The translations under genes and the position numbers were made by a program. The notes beneath the pieces were generated by a model that was not told the DNA's origin, did not search any database, and worked only from the letters and a program-made list of their open reading frames with translations. A DNA stretch of 38,369 bases from Neomegalonema sp. GTDB taxonomy: Bacteria; Pseudomonadota; Alphaproteobacteria; Rhodobacterales; Rhodobacteraceae. Below, one piece after another: positions 9,076-17,025 of this stretch (within the stretch, counting starts at the first letter, position 1; every line of letters starts with the position of its first letter). Location of the stretch: the NCBI GenBank assembly GCA_022760355.1, contig JALEGB010000140.1, positions 1-38,369 on the forward strand. The letters run 5' to 3'.

Positions 9076-9147
9076 TCTTGTGCTGTGTCCCCAAGCTCGT
9101 TCTGAACACACGTCCCCGCACCAAAAGCGCGGCGACGCAAGGAAGGG

Positions 9148-10890
9148 CTACTCGGCCGCGGCGCGGGGCCCAGGATCTGCGGGCGTCAAGGCTTGCATCG
9201 CCTGATACTGGCTGAGAAACACGTCGCCAGTCAGGTGCTTTAAGAAGCCAGAACGCTCCAGCCGATCCATCACCGGCCCTTTAACCTCCGACAAATGCAG
9301 CCTTACGCCCATTGATTTAAGTCGCTCATTGATCGCCTCCAAGCTTTCGAGCGCGCTTAGATCAACTTCATTTACGGCAGAGCACATCAAGACAAAGTCT
9401 TTCACATCTTTGTCACCGATCAAGCGATCGTAAATGCAATCTTCCAAAAACCTGGCGTTGGCGAAGTACAGGCTTTCATCGATGCGCAGCGTTACAAGTT
9501 GCGGAGATGTCACGACCTGGTGCCGACGAATATTTCGGAAATGCTCGGTTTCTGGGACTAACCCGACCTCCGCAACATGCGGCCGCGAGGTTCGATAGAG
9601 GAACAGCGCGATCGAAAGCGCGACGCCAGCGGAAACACCAACCTCAACGCCAAGCCCCAGTGTCAGCAGGACAGTTGTCAACACCGCAGCGAAGTCCGCT
9701 TTGTTGTAGCGCCAGCTACGACTAAGGATAGAGAAGTCGACCAAGCTGAGCACCGCGACAATAATCGTCGCAGCAAGTGTGGCCTTAGGCAGGAAATATA
9801 CAAGGGGCGTGAAGGCGACGGACGCAATCGCCAAGCCCACAGCCGTGAAGGCGCCGGCCGCAGGGGTCGCGGCCCCAGCGTCGAAATTCACAACCGAGCG
9901 CGCAAAACCGCCGGTGACCGGATAGCCGCCGGTGAATGCTGCGCCGAGATTAGCGGCGCCCAAGCCGATCAGCTCCTGATCCGGCGTAATGCGCTGCCGC
10001 TTCTTCGCCGCCAGCGTCTGCGCCACCGAAATAGACTCGACAAACCCAACCAGCGAGATCAGAATCGCCGGCAATATCAACGCCTGGATCAGATCCAGGT
10101 TGAAGGAAGGCAAAGTAAAGGGCGGCAGGCTTTGCGGCACGTCGCCGACGATTGCGACGCCGCCCTCCCCCAGGCTCAGCGCCCATACCGCCACCGTCGT
10201 CGCGGCGACCGCGGCTACAGGGCCGGATTTCGCGATCACATCCGCCATTCGAGGCTTTACGCCAAGCCCCAGCATCAGCGGCTTCAGCCCTTTGCGGACC
10301 CAGAACAAAAAGCCCGTCGCTAGAACGCCGATGATGATCGTAACCAGGCTTGCATCGCTGAGATGGGCGCCGATCGAGCCGAGGATCTCGATGAGAGTGT
10401 GGCCGCCGCCAGGAACGCCGAGAATATGCTTGAGCTGGCTCGCTGCAATCAAAACGCCGGATGCGGTGATGAAGCCGGCAATGACTGGATGCGACAGGAA
10501 ATTGGCGACAAAGCCGAGCCGCAAGAAACCCATCACCAGCAAAATTGCGCCGGACAGCCCCGCCAATGTCAGCGCGGCGACAGCATACCCCGCCGTCCCT
10601 TGCTCCGCGACATTCCCGATCGCAGCCGCCGTCATTAAGGAGACAATGGCGACCGGCCCGACCGCCAAGGCGTTGCTGGTGCCGAACACCGCATAGAACA
10701 GAATAGGCACAATCGACGCGTAGATTCCCGCTTCGGCGGGAAGTCCCGCCAGCAGAGCGTAGGCCAGCGATTGCGGGATCAGCATGATCGTCACAATCAC
10801 GGCGGCGATCAAATCATTGGAGAAACTTTCCCGATCATACTGTCGGCCCCATGATAGTATCGGTAGATAACGCGCTACTGCATTCAGCAT
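9148..10890 (-). CDS. SulP-family anion transporter with STAS domain
   Basis: A 580-residue inner-membrane transporter. The SulP core (about residues 20-430) has many hydrophobic helices. It carries family blocks such as IPQSLAYALLAGLPAEAGIYAS near the N-terminus, GFVESISVAQTLA, and GYPVTGGFARSVVN. A cytoplasmic STAS domain follows (about 450-565; VTLRIDESLYFANARFLED, then VDLSALESLEAINERL). SulP proteins carry sulfate, bicarbonate or other anions. Placed between a sulfide:quinone oxidoreductase and YeeE-like transporters, export of sulfite or sulfate made by persulfide oxidation is the likeliest job, but this is inferred from neighbours only. The start is 61 bases downstream of the SQR fusion gene. 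Only a weak GGGGCGG ribosome site is visible. Confidence 0.92.
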   Translation of the reverse strand: MLNAVARYLPILSWGRQYDRESFSNDLIAAVIVTIMLIPQSLAYALLAGLPAEAGIYASIVPILFYAVFGTSNALAVGPVAIVSLMTAAAIGNVAEQGTAGYAVAALTLAGLSGAILLVMGFLRLGFVANFLSHPVIAGFITASGVLIAASQLKHILGVPGGGHTLIEILGSIGAHLSDASLVTIIIGVLATGFLFWVRKGLKPLMLGLGVKPRMADVIAKSGPVAAVAATTVAVWALSLGEGGVAIVGDVPQSLPPFTLPSFNLDLIQALILPAILISLVGFVESISVAQTLAAKKRQRITPDQELIGLGAANLGAAFTGGYPVTGGFARSVVNFDAGAATPAAGAFTAVGLAIASVAFTPLVYFLPKATLAATIIVAVLSLVDFSILSRSWRYNKADFAAVLTTVLLTLGLGVEVGVSAGVALSIALFLYRTSRPHVAEVGLVPETEHFRNIRRHQVVTSPQLVTLRIDESLYFANARFLEDCIYDRLIGDKDVKDFVLMCSAVNEVDLSALESLEAINERLKSMGVRLHLSEVKGPVMDRLERSGFLKHLTGDVFLSQYQAMQALTPADPGPRAAAE

Positions 10891-10951
10891 GACCGCCCCG
10901 AATTACTGTGCCTTAGAAAGTAAGCGAGGCCTGAGCCTCGCCTATACAAAA

Positions 10952-12643
10952 TCAAACGGTGTCTTTTGCAGGCTTCGCCTCAAGCTTTTTCGGCTTAGCC
11001 AACCATTCTTTTCCGCGCAGCATCGCCTTCCAATAGATCGGCGGCAGCATCCGCTCCTTCAGGAACCACGCCATCCGTGAGGGTTTGCGGCTGTTCAGCA
11101 GCAACCGCGGGAAGCTTGGCTGTAATGCGCCGCCATAGCCGAACTCCGCCAAGACGATCTTGCCGCGCTCAACGGTCAGCGGGCAGGAGCCGTAACCGTC
11201 ATACTGCGCAACAGGCGAACGCCCTTCGATGTCCGCCACGATATTGGCTGCGACAACCGGCGCCTGCTTACGCGCCGCCGCCGCGGTTTTGGCGTTGGGC
11301 GCATTCATAACATCGCCAAGCGACCAGACATTGTCATAGCGCGTATGCCGAAGCGTCGCCTGATCCACATCGACCCATCCGGCCGCGTCCGCCAATGGAG
11401 AAACTTTGATGAAGTCCGGCGCCGACTGGGGCGGCGCGACATGGATCATGTCGAATTCGACCTGAACCTGACGCATTTCCTCATCCGGCTTTTTAACTTC
11501 GAAAGTCGCGATTTTCGCCGGCCCGTCGATGGCGACGAGATTGTGAAAGAAATCGAGTTGGGCGTTGTATTTGGCGATGTATTCCTCCAACGCCGGCACA
11601 TAGTCCTTCACGCCGAACAACACTCCGCCGGCGTTGCAGAACCGGATCTCGATATCTTTTAAAACGCCGCGTTTCAGCCAAGCGTCCGCCGACAGATACA
11701 TCGCCTTCTGCGGCGCGCCTGCGCATTTGATCGGCATCGTCGGCTGAGTGAAGATCGCGCGGCCGCGCTTCATCTCCTGCACCAGCCGCCACGTGTAGGG
11801 CGCAAGGTCATAGCGATAGTTTGAGGTGACGCCATTGCGGCCGAGCGTTTCCTCCAGCCCTGCAATGCGATCCCAATCGATTTTCAGCCCCGGGCACACA
11901 ATCAGGCGGCGATAACGCACGACGCGGCATCCCTCGAGAATGACGGCGTTGTTATCCGGCTCAAACGCCGCGACAGCGGCCTTGATCCACTCCACGCCGC
12001 GCGGGATCAGCGAACCGGTGGTCTTGGCGGTGTCGGCCGCGTTGAAAATGCCGCCGCCGACCATCGTCCAGCCGGGCTGGTAGTAATGCACGTCAGAGGG
12101 ATCGATGATGCCAATGCTCTGATCATCTCGCCGCGCCTGCAAGCTGGCCGCGACCGCAATTCCTGCGGCGCCAGCGCCGACGATCACGACATCGTAGCTC
12201 GCATCGGCCTGATCAGTTGGCGTGACGCCGCCATTTGCGATCCGGCGCGCGACGCCGTTCATATCGTAGCCGGCGGCTTTTGTCGCCGCCAGGATCTCGC
12301 TCATCGGGCGTGAGCCAGCCTGGCTCAACGACCAAAGCGTCGCGGACCGGGCGCCTGAGCGGCAGTAGGCGAGCACTGGACCTGGCAGTTCGAGCAGGGC
12401 CTGTCCAAACGCCTGAGCGTCCGCGTCGGTCGCCATGCCTGACTTGATCGGGAGATACCGCGTTTCCATACCGAGCGCGCGCGCCGCCGCATCAACCTCT
12501 TCGAAATTTGGTTGATCCGCCCCCTCGCCATCCGGCCGGTTACAGATAATTGAGCGATAGCCGCCTTCTTTCAGCGTCGCAACTTCGGCCGGCGCCAACT
12601 GTCCAGACACCGACACGTTTTTCGCCACCACCTTAATATCCAT
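10952..12643 (-). CDS. Rhodanese-like (DUF442/TIGR01244) domain fused to type II sulfide:quinone oxidoreductase-like flavoprotein
   Basis: A 563-residue fusion. Residues about 1-110 are the DUF442/TIGR01244 domain found in Blh proteins. It carries a rhodanese-style CX4R loop, CRSGAR, with Cys94. Residues about 148-563 are an FAD-dependent oxidoreductase (VVIVGAGAAG; later SLGDVMNAPNAKTAAAARKQ) most like type II SQR. Both cysteines used by human SQOR are in matching contexts: PIKCAGAPQK (Cys307) and DGYGSCPLT (Cys487). A basic, hydrophobic C-terminus (PSRMAWFLKERMLPP) suits membrane association. Expected role: oxidise sulfide to a persulfide, pass electrons to quinone, and hand sulfur to the rhodanese-like domain or to glutathione. 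The ATG at 12643 is chosen over that at 12649 because AGGAGG (12650-12655) touches the latter but is 6 bases from the former. Confidence 0.88.
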   Translation of the reverse strand: MDIKVVAKNVSVSGQLAPAEVATLKEGGYRSIICNRPDGEGADQPNFEEVDAAARALGMETRYLPIKSGMATDADAQAFGQALLELPGPVLAYCRSGARSATLWSLSQAGSRPMSEILAATKAAGYDMNGVARRIANGGVTPTDQADASYDVVIVGAGAAGIAVAASLQARRDDQSIGIIDPSDVHYYQPGWTMVGGGIFNAADTAKTTGSLIPRGVEWIKAAVAAFEPDNNAVILEGCRVVRYRRLIVCPGLKIDWDRIAGLEETLGRNGVTSNYRYDLAPYTWRLVQEMKRGRAIFTQPTMPIKCAGAPQKAMYLSADAWLKRGVLKDIEIRFCNAGGVLFGVKDYVPALEEYIAKYNAQLDFFHNLVAIDGPAKIATFEVKKPDEEMRQVQVEFDMIHVAPPQSAPDFIKVSPLADAAGWVDVDQATLRHTRYDNVWSLGDVMNAPNAKTAAAARKQAPVVAANIVADIEGRSPVAQYDGYGSCPLTVERGKIVLAEFGYGGALQPSFPRLLLNSRKPSRMAWFLKERMLPPIYWKAMLRGKEWLAKPKKLEAKPAKDTV

Positions 12644-12649
12644 TCTCAT

Positions 12650-12655
12650 CCTCCT
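12650..12655 (-). promoter_or_regulatory. Shine-Dalgarno AGGAGG of the SQR fusion gene
   Basis: A perfect AGGAGG on the minus strand abuts one ATG (12647-12649) and lies 6 bases before the next (12641-12643). Spacing therefore favours the second ATG as the true start. Confidence 0.8.
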
Positions 12656-12710
12656 GTCTTATTTCTTATGTTGCCGCGCCGATGTTTATTATTGACTGAC
12701 GCGCACATTG

Positions 12711-12748
12711 AACTGCGAGGCCGAACATCCGGCCTCGCGGCAGTTTTT
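12711..12748 (+). terminator. Hairpin followed by T-run (terminator-like, + orientation)
   Basis: GCGAGGCCG (12715-12723) pairs with CGGCCTCGC (12730-12738) around a 6-base loop. Outer bases AACT and AGTT extend the stem past a GG bulge, and five T follow at 12744-12748. The T-run is on the plus strand, opposite to the genes on both sides. In the minus direction the stem is the same but only a weak U-poor tail follows. It may therefore stop antisense transcription, or partly stop or stabilise the dioxygenase mRNA. Confidence 0.5.
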
Positions 12749-12749
12749 A

Positions 12750-12761
12750 TATAAATTTATA
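12750..12761. promoter_or_regulatory. AT-only perfect palindrome between dioxygenase and SQR genes
   Basis: TATAAATTTATA is a 12-base perfect palindrome in otherwise GC-rich DNA, about 107 bases upstream of the SQR start. It could contain the -10 region of a separate SQR promoter on the minus strand, or be an operator for a regulator of the ArsR/BigR kind, which use AT-rich palindromes at sulfide genes. No such regulator is in the window. Confidence 0.35.
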
Positions 12762-12819
12762 GTAGAGCAGCGCGTTAGGCAGGATCGCGATCGAGGCGGC
12801 TGAGTTAGCCATCTGCACT

Positions 12820-13701
12820 TTAAAGGCCGTTAATCGGCACTTTTAGCATCGGATTGCCGTCTTTATCCGTCGGCACTTCACCCGCGCGCATATTGACTTG
12901 CAGGGATGGAATGATGAGCTTCGGCATTGACAAGGTTTTGTCACGAGCCGTGCGCGCCGCAACGAAGTCTTCGCGGGTTTTGCCTTCGCCAACATGGATG
13001 TTGTTCCGACGCTCTTCGCCAACGGTGGTTTCCCATGCGATCTCGCGTCCGCCCGGCGCGTAGTCATGGCACATGAACAGGCGCGTTTTGTCCGGCAACG
13101 TCAGGATTTTCTGAATGGAGTCGAACAGCACGCCAGCATCGCCGCCCGGGAAATCCGCCCGCGCCGTGCCGCCATCCGGCATCATCAACGTGTCGCCCAC
13201 AAACGCCGCGTCGCCCATCAGATGCACCATACAGGCCGGCGTGTGGCCTGGCGTATGGAGCGCTACGGCGCGCATTTCACCGATGAAATACGTGTCGCCA
13301 TCGGTGAACAGCGCATCAAACTGCGAACCATCACGTTGGAACTCGGTGCCTTCGTTGAAGATCTTGCCGAAGGTGTTTTGCACCGTCATGATTTCGGCGC
13401 CGATACCGATCTTGCCGCCCAGCTTCTGTTGGATATAGGGCGCGGCGCTGAGATGATCGGCATGGACGTGGGTCTCGATGATCCACTCCAATTTAAGGCC
13501 CCGCGCTTGAATGCGCGCGATCAGACTATCCGCATGATCGTAGGTGATGCGACCGGCAGCATAGTCGATATCCATCACGCTATCGATGATTGCGCATGAG
13601 TTGGAAGCCGGATCCTTGACAATATAGGAAATAGTGTTTGTTGCTTCATCAAAGAAGCCTTCAACTTCAGGCTTGATACTTAGATCAACGGTGTAGGACA
13701 T
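12820..13701 (-). CDS. Persulfide dioxygenase-like metallo-beta-lactamase-fold protein (Blh/ETHE1 type)
   Basis: A 293-residue cytoplasmic metallo-beta-lactamase-fold protein. The metal motif THVHADH gives His78, His80, Asp82 and His83. HTPGHTPA and MCHDYAPGG supply the other usual histidine and aspartate ligands. The C-terminal block LIIPSLQVNMRAGEVP is characteristic of Blh-type persulfide dioxygenases, which use one iron to oxidise glutathione persulfide to sulfite. It fits beside an SQR that makes persulfide. In Blh proteins this domain is joined to a DUF442 domain; here DUF442 is instead joined to SQR in the next gene. The ATG at 13701 is chosen over one at 13746 because CGGGAGAG precedes it at good spacing and the resulting N-terminus (MSYTVDLSIKPEVEGFFDE) matches the family. 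It is first in the minus-strand sulfur set and divergent from the OxyR-like gene. Confidence 0.87.
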   Translation of the reverse strand: MSYTVDLSIKPEVEGFFDEATNTISYIVKDPASNSCAIIDSVMDIDYAAGRITYDHADSLIARIQARGLKLEWIIETHVHADHLSAAPYIQQKLGGKIGIGAEIMTVQNTFGKIFNEGTEFQRDGSQFDALFTDGDTYFIGEMRAVALHTPGHTPACMVHLMGDAAFVGDTLMMPDGGTARADFPGGDAGVLFDSIQKILTLPDKTRLFMCHDYAPGGREIAWETTVGEERRNNIHVGEGKTREDFVAARTARDKTLSMPKLIIPSLQVNMRAGEVPTDKDGNPMLKVPINGL

Positions 13702-13804
13702 CTTGCTCTCCCGTCTTTGAGTAGGCGGCTTCGACCTTACGCACATTGGAAAGGCGTACGATCCGCCGACACATGCTTATTTGGTCAAAACTTTGGCCAG
13801 CTAC

Positions 13805-13816
13805 AGCTTTAAAGCT
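13805..13816. promoter_or_regulatory. Perfect palindrome in the sulfur-gene/OxyR-like divergent promoter region
   Basis: AGCTTTAAAGCT is a 12-base perfect palindrome about 104 bases upstream of the persulfide dioxygenase start. Its location between divergent genes makes an operator possible, but short palindromes also arise by chance. Confidence 0.3.
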
Positions 13817-13921
13817 CTTTACTTACTGCCGCCGCTACATGCGCCGGAAGTATGGTCGGATACGCCCGCCTTTTTCACGAGTAACAAATTAGCGTTTTGC
13901 ACCGATCGGCTGAAACAAATA

Positions 13922-13939
13922 GATTTGCTCAAGCTAATC
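13922..13939. promoter_or_regulatory. Candidate LysR-type operator upstream of the OxyR-like gene
   Basis: GATTTGCTCAAGCTAATC is an interrupted dyad with 14 of 18 bases symmetric and a T-N11-A core (13925 and 13937), the general shape of LysR-family sites. It ends 33 bases before the regulator start, a usual place for autoregulation. It does not fit the full E. coli OxyR consensus of four ATAG-like elements. Confidence 0.4.
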
Positions 13940-13972
13940 GTATTTTTCGATAAGGCCTGATCGAGAACGCCG

Positions 13973-14881
13973 ATGACTCATCTTCCCAGCTTTCGACAGC
14001 TCAGATTCTTGGTCGCGCTTGCTGACGAGCTTCATTTCGGACGCGCCGCCGCTCGCTGCAACGTCACTCAATCCACCCTGAGCGCTGGGTTGAAGGAACT
14101 CGAAAGCACGCTTGGAATCGTCGTCGCCGAACGCAGCAAACGGCATGTGTTCCTGACGTCGATCGGCGAGCGACTCGCCGAACGGGCGCGACGGCTGCTT
14201 GCCGACGCCGAAGCGATGGTGGAGATGGCGGCGGCGGAGGGGCGGCCGCTGTCTGGTCTGCTGCGGCTGGGCGCGATTCCAACAATCGGCCCCTTCCTGC
14301 TGCCCAAAGCCATGCCGGCGCTTCGCCAGCGTTTTCCCGATCTCAAACTCATTCTGCGTGAGGAGCTGACGGATCGCCTGCTGGACGGGCTAACCTCAGG
14401 CAAACTCGATGGCGCCCTGCTCGCCCTCCCATTCGCAATTGGGGATCTTGAATATGCGGAGCTGTTTGACGATGGGTATCAGCTCGCCTGCGGCCTCCGA
14501 CATCCTCTGGCGAACCGCGACAAGATCACCGAGGAGGATCTGCAGGGACGGACAGTGCTGCTGCTGGAAAAGGGGCACTGCCTGCAGGAACATGCGCTGT
14601 CCGCCTTTAGCCCACCCGCCTTTCATGCCGAGCGTGAATTCGCCGCCACCAGCCTAAACACGCTGATTTCGATGGTGTCGGAGGGGCTTGGGGTCACGCT
14701 GCTGCCGCAAATTGCAGTCGACGCCCATGTCGCGCAGGGCCATGACGTCGCCTTGGCGCCGATTGAGGGGGTGTTGCCGCGAAAGGTCATCCTCGCATGG
14801 CGCAAGGAATCGCCGCGCAGCGAGGAGCTGCGCACGCTGGCCGAGCTGTTCAGGTCCGCTTATCGGCAAGGCGACGCGTAG
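13973..14881 (+). CDS. OxyR-like LysR-family regulator lacking the second redox cysteine
   Basis: A 302-residue LysR-type regulator. The N-terminal winged helix-turn-helix (about 5-65; FRQLRFLVALADELHFGRAA, then TQSTLSAGLKELE) and the effector domain carry OxyR-specific blocks: GAIPTIGPFLLP at about 100-111, LLLEKGHCLQEHAL, and SEGLGVTLLPQIAV. Cys203 in GHCLQEHAL corresponds to the peroxidatic Cys199 of E. coli OxyR. The partner Cys208 would be near position 212, which is Phe here, so the classical disulfide cannot form. It is transcribed away from a persulfide-oxidation set rather than from catalase or peroxidase genes. A role in sensing sulfane sulfur or peroxide through one cysteine is plausible but inferred. 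Confidence 0.85.
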   Translation: MTHLPSFRQLRFLVALADELHFGRAAARCNVTQSTLSAGLKELESTLGIVVAERSKRHVFLTSIGERLAERARRLLADAEAMVEMAAAEGRPLSGLLRLGAIPTIGPFLLPKAMPALRQRFPDLKLILREELTDRLLDGLTSGKLDGALLALPFAIGDLEYAELFDDGYQLACGLRHPLANRDKITEEDLQGRTVLLLEKGHCLQEHALSAFSPPAFHAEREFAATSLNTLISMVSEGLGVTLLPQIAVDAHVAQGHDVALAPIEGVLPRKVILAWRKESPRSEELRTLAELFRSAYRQGDA

Positions 14882-14905
14882 CAGCGCCGACAATGAGGGC
14901 GCCCC

Positions 14906-16789
14906 TTACGCCGCGGGCGAAATCCGCAGATGCGCGCTGACCAGCGCGACCATCCGCTCATGCCGCGCGGCGATAGCGCTGACAGTCCACTCATCCACCC
15001 GGGCTGCGTCCGCCGCGCTGTTGAACCGCTCCGCCACATCCAAGTAAGCCTGCCGCTTAACGGCCCACGCATGAGCGGCGACACGCCGGTTTGTCTCCTT
15101 TTCCAATATACACAGATTGCCGAGGCGGTTGCACCAGAACTCATGCTCCTCTTCGGTGAACTTCTCCGCCCACTCGCCAATATGGGCCTGCGGCAAGATA
15201 TGCTCGACGTCGGCATTGTCGGTGCAGCCGTTCGGCAGGTAATCGCCCCAGAGCAAGGTCTCGGACAGCCGCACAATCGGCCCTCGCTTCGCAGGATCGA
15301 GCAGCGGCCGCTCCAGCGCCGCGCGCGCACGCTCTCGCAACCTCTCTGACGCCTTCATCGCGCCGTAGATTACTCGACCGTCATCCTCATGCGTGTTTGC
15401 GAAGGGGCTATGCCCTTGGCGCAACTGTCGAATAGCCTCACCCGCGATCTCCATCCGCCCTTTCTGGTTCCACCAAGCCAAATCGAGGATGTAGCAGAAG
15501 CGCTGCAGCGCATGCAGTTGACGCGCGCGCCGCGCATTATCCGCCCCGGCGAGCAGATCGATTTGCAGGGCGACGGGCAGCCATTCGTTCCAATCGAGAA
15601 AAGACAGTCGCCGGAGCGCAATATCCCAACCAAAAGAGTCAATTGGCGCGTGATGCGCCCGGATGCGGGCGAAGGAGTCGGCATACGCGTCCTGCAACCC
15701 TGCGACCCAAAGGCTAAGATCCCGCGCGAGCGCGTCTGTGGGCGCTTTTTCATCCTCGGCCATGTCGATGCTTTGCAGCAAAAGATCGCCAGCTTCATAT
15801 GCTTCGCGCGGCAGATAGCGGATAAACTCGCTCGCCTTTAACAGCGTATCGAAGCGATCGCCGAAGCGCTTATGCATCTCCGACCAAGACCGCGCGCAAC
15901 GCTCCGCCGCCGGCGCCCCCTCGCCGCGATCAATGAGCTCCACGATTCGGCCCTTGAGGATATCGCTCAACTCCAGCAAGCGGCCGCGCCCGTTGGACCC
16001 AACAAAGATCTGGTAAGCGACCGAGCGATTCTCCACCCGCAGCACGCCGACGACAACTTTGTTGAGCAGCGCGTCTAGGAAAAATGCGCGTTCTTCATCA
16101 GTCCAACAGGCGAAGCGCTCCTGAAAAACATAGTAAACATCAGCCAGCCGCTGCGCCGCATTCTTCGCGTTGCGCCAGAAGCGGCCGCGCCTTTTTTTCA
16201 GCGGCGGCCCCATCATCCGCGCCAACACGCCGCCCATGCCGCTGACAAACAGGCGGCGGCGGTCGGCCGCTTGCTCGGACAGCAGCAGCGCAGAGATCGT
16301 TTCAATCTCCGGCGCGGCGTCATCGTCAAAACTGGCGCGCAAGGCGCTCAGCAACGCCATCAGCGTCGTTGTCCGCTGGAAACCATCATAGAGGTGAAAA
16401 ACACCCGGCGCTTTCGGCGCCGGCAATATGACGACGCCGCCGAGGAAATAGAGATCCGGCTGAGCCCGGCGCGGCGCTGGGCTGGGCGCCCGCACCGCAA
16501 TCTGCATCGCTTCATCCACCCGTGAAGCGTCCCCGGCCGCGTCCGAGACGCGTTCGGAGATGCGCCCCTCCGCGTCGATCTCGTCGCTGCCAATAACGCC
16601 GTCATTGCACACATCCTCCGTACAATCGGTCGGCGCAAAGCCGAGGCGACGCATGAAGGCCACGAGATCATTCAGTAAGACGGAGGCCTCCCGCCCCCCC
16701 CATTGAAACGCGCGCTGGACCGAAGCCGGCTGAAACCGCCCCGCCTTGAGCATTTCGCCCAACGGCCTCGCTTCGGTCGAGATTTCCAT
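14906..16789 (-). CDS. DUF262/DUF1524 (GmrSD-like) protein
   Basis: A 627-residue protein with two recognisable parts. The N-terminal DUF262 (ParB/Srx-like, GmrS type) region has a QRAFQW motif near residue 26 and DGFQRTTTL near 140. The family norm is DGQQR, so one glutamine is replaced by Phe. The C-terminal DUF1524 (GmrD, HNH-like) region has VEHILPQAH followed by NRLGNLCILEKETNRR. Such proteins act as nucleotide-dependent nucleases against modified phage DNA (GmrSD, BrxU). An insertion rich in Asp and Glu at about 45-95 is unusual. The ATG at 16789 is chosen because GGAGG (16795-16799) is 5 bases upstream; the first ATG at 16801 lies inside that ribosome site. It is convergent with the OxyR-like gene and opens the accessory island. 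Confidence 0.8.
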   Translation of the reverse strand: MEISTEARPLGEMLKAGRFQPASVQRAFQWGGREASVLLNDLVAFMRRLGFAPTDCTEDVCNDGVIGSDEIDAEGRISERVSDAAGDASRVDEAMQIAVRAPSPAPRRAQPDLYFLGGVVILPAPKAPGVFHLYDGFQRTTTLMALLSALRASFDDDAAPEIETISALLLSEQAADRRRLFVSGMGGVLARMMGPPLKKRRGRFWRNAKNAAQRLADVYYVFQERFACWTDEERAFFLDALLNKVVVGVLRVENRSVAYQIFVGSNGRGRLLELSDILKGRIVELIDRGEGAPAAERCARSWSEMHKRFGDRFDTLLKASEFIRYLPREAYEAGDLLLQSIDMAEDEKAPTDALARDLSLWVAGLQDAYADSFARIRAHHAPIDSFGWDIALRRLSFLDWNEWLPVALQIDLLAGADNARRARQLHALQRFCYILDLAWWNQKGRMEIAGEAIRQLRQGHSPFANTHEDDGRVIYGAMKASERLRERARAALERPLLDPAKRGPIVRLSETLLWGDYLPNGCTDNADVEHILPQAHIGEWAEKFTEEEHEFWCNRLGNLCILEKETNRRVAAHAWAVKRQAYLDVAERFNSAADAARVDEWTVSAIAARHERMVALVSAHLRISPAA

Positions 16790-17025
16790 TGCTTCCTCCA
16801 TAATATATTATGGTTGAAGGGATGGAGAGCCTTTGGGCAAAATTATGACAAACCGCAGAAAAACATCGTTCTGTCCCGACTGCTAAATCAATAGAAGCGC
16901 AGAAATCCCCTTACAGCAGAATAAATAGACATAAGCATGTTTTGTGACGGGATAACCCGCACGCCAATCATGACGAAATCGTGGCGTCACGCTGGGCGAC
17001 GCCGGCAATTCTTTATCCCAATCCT

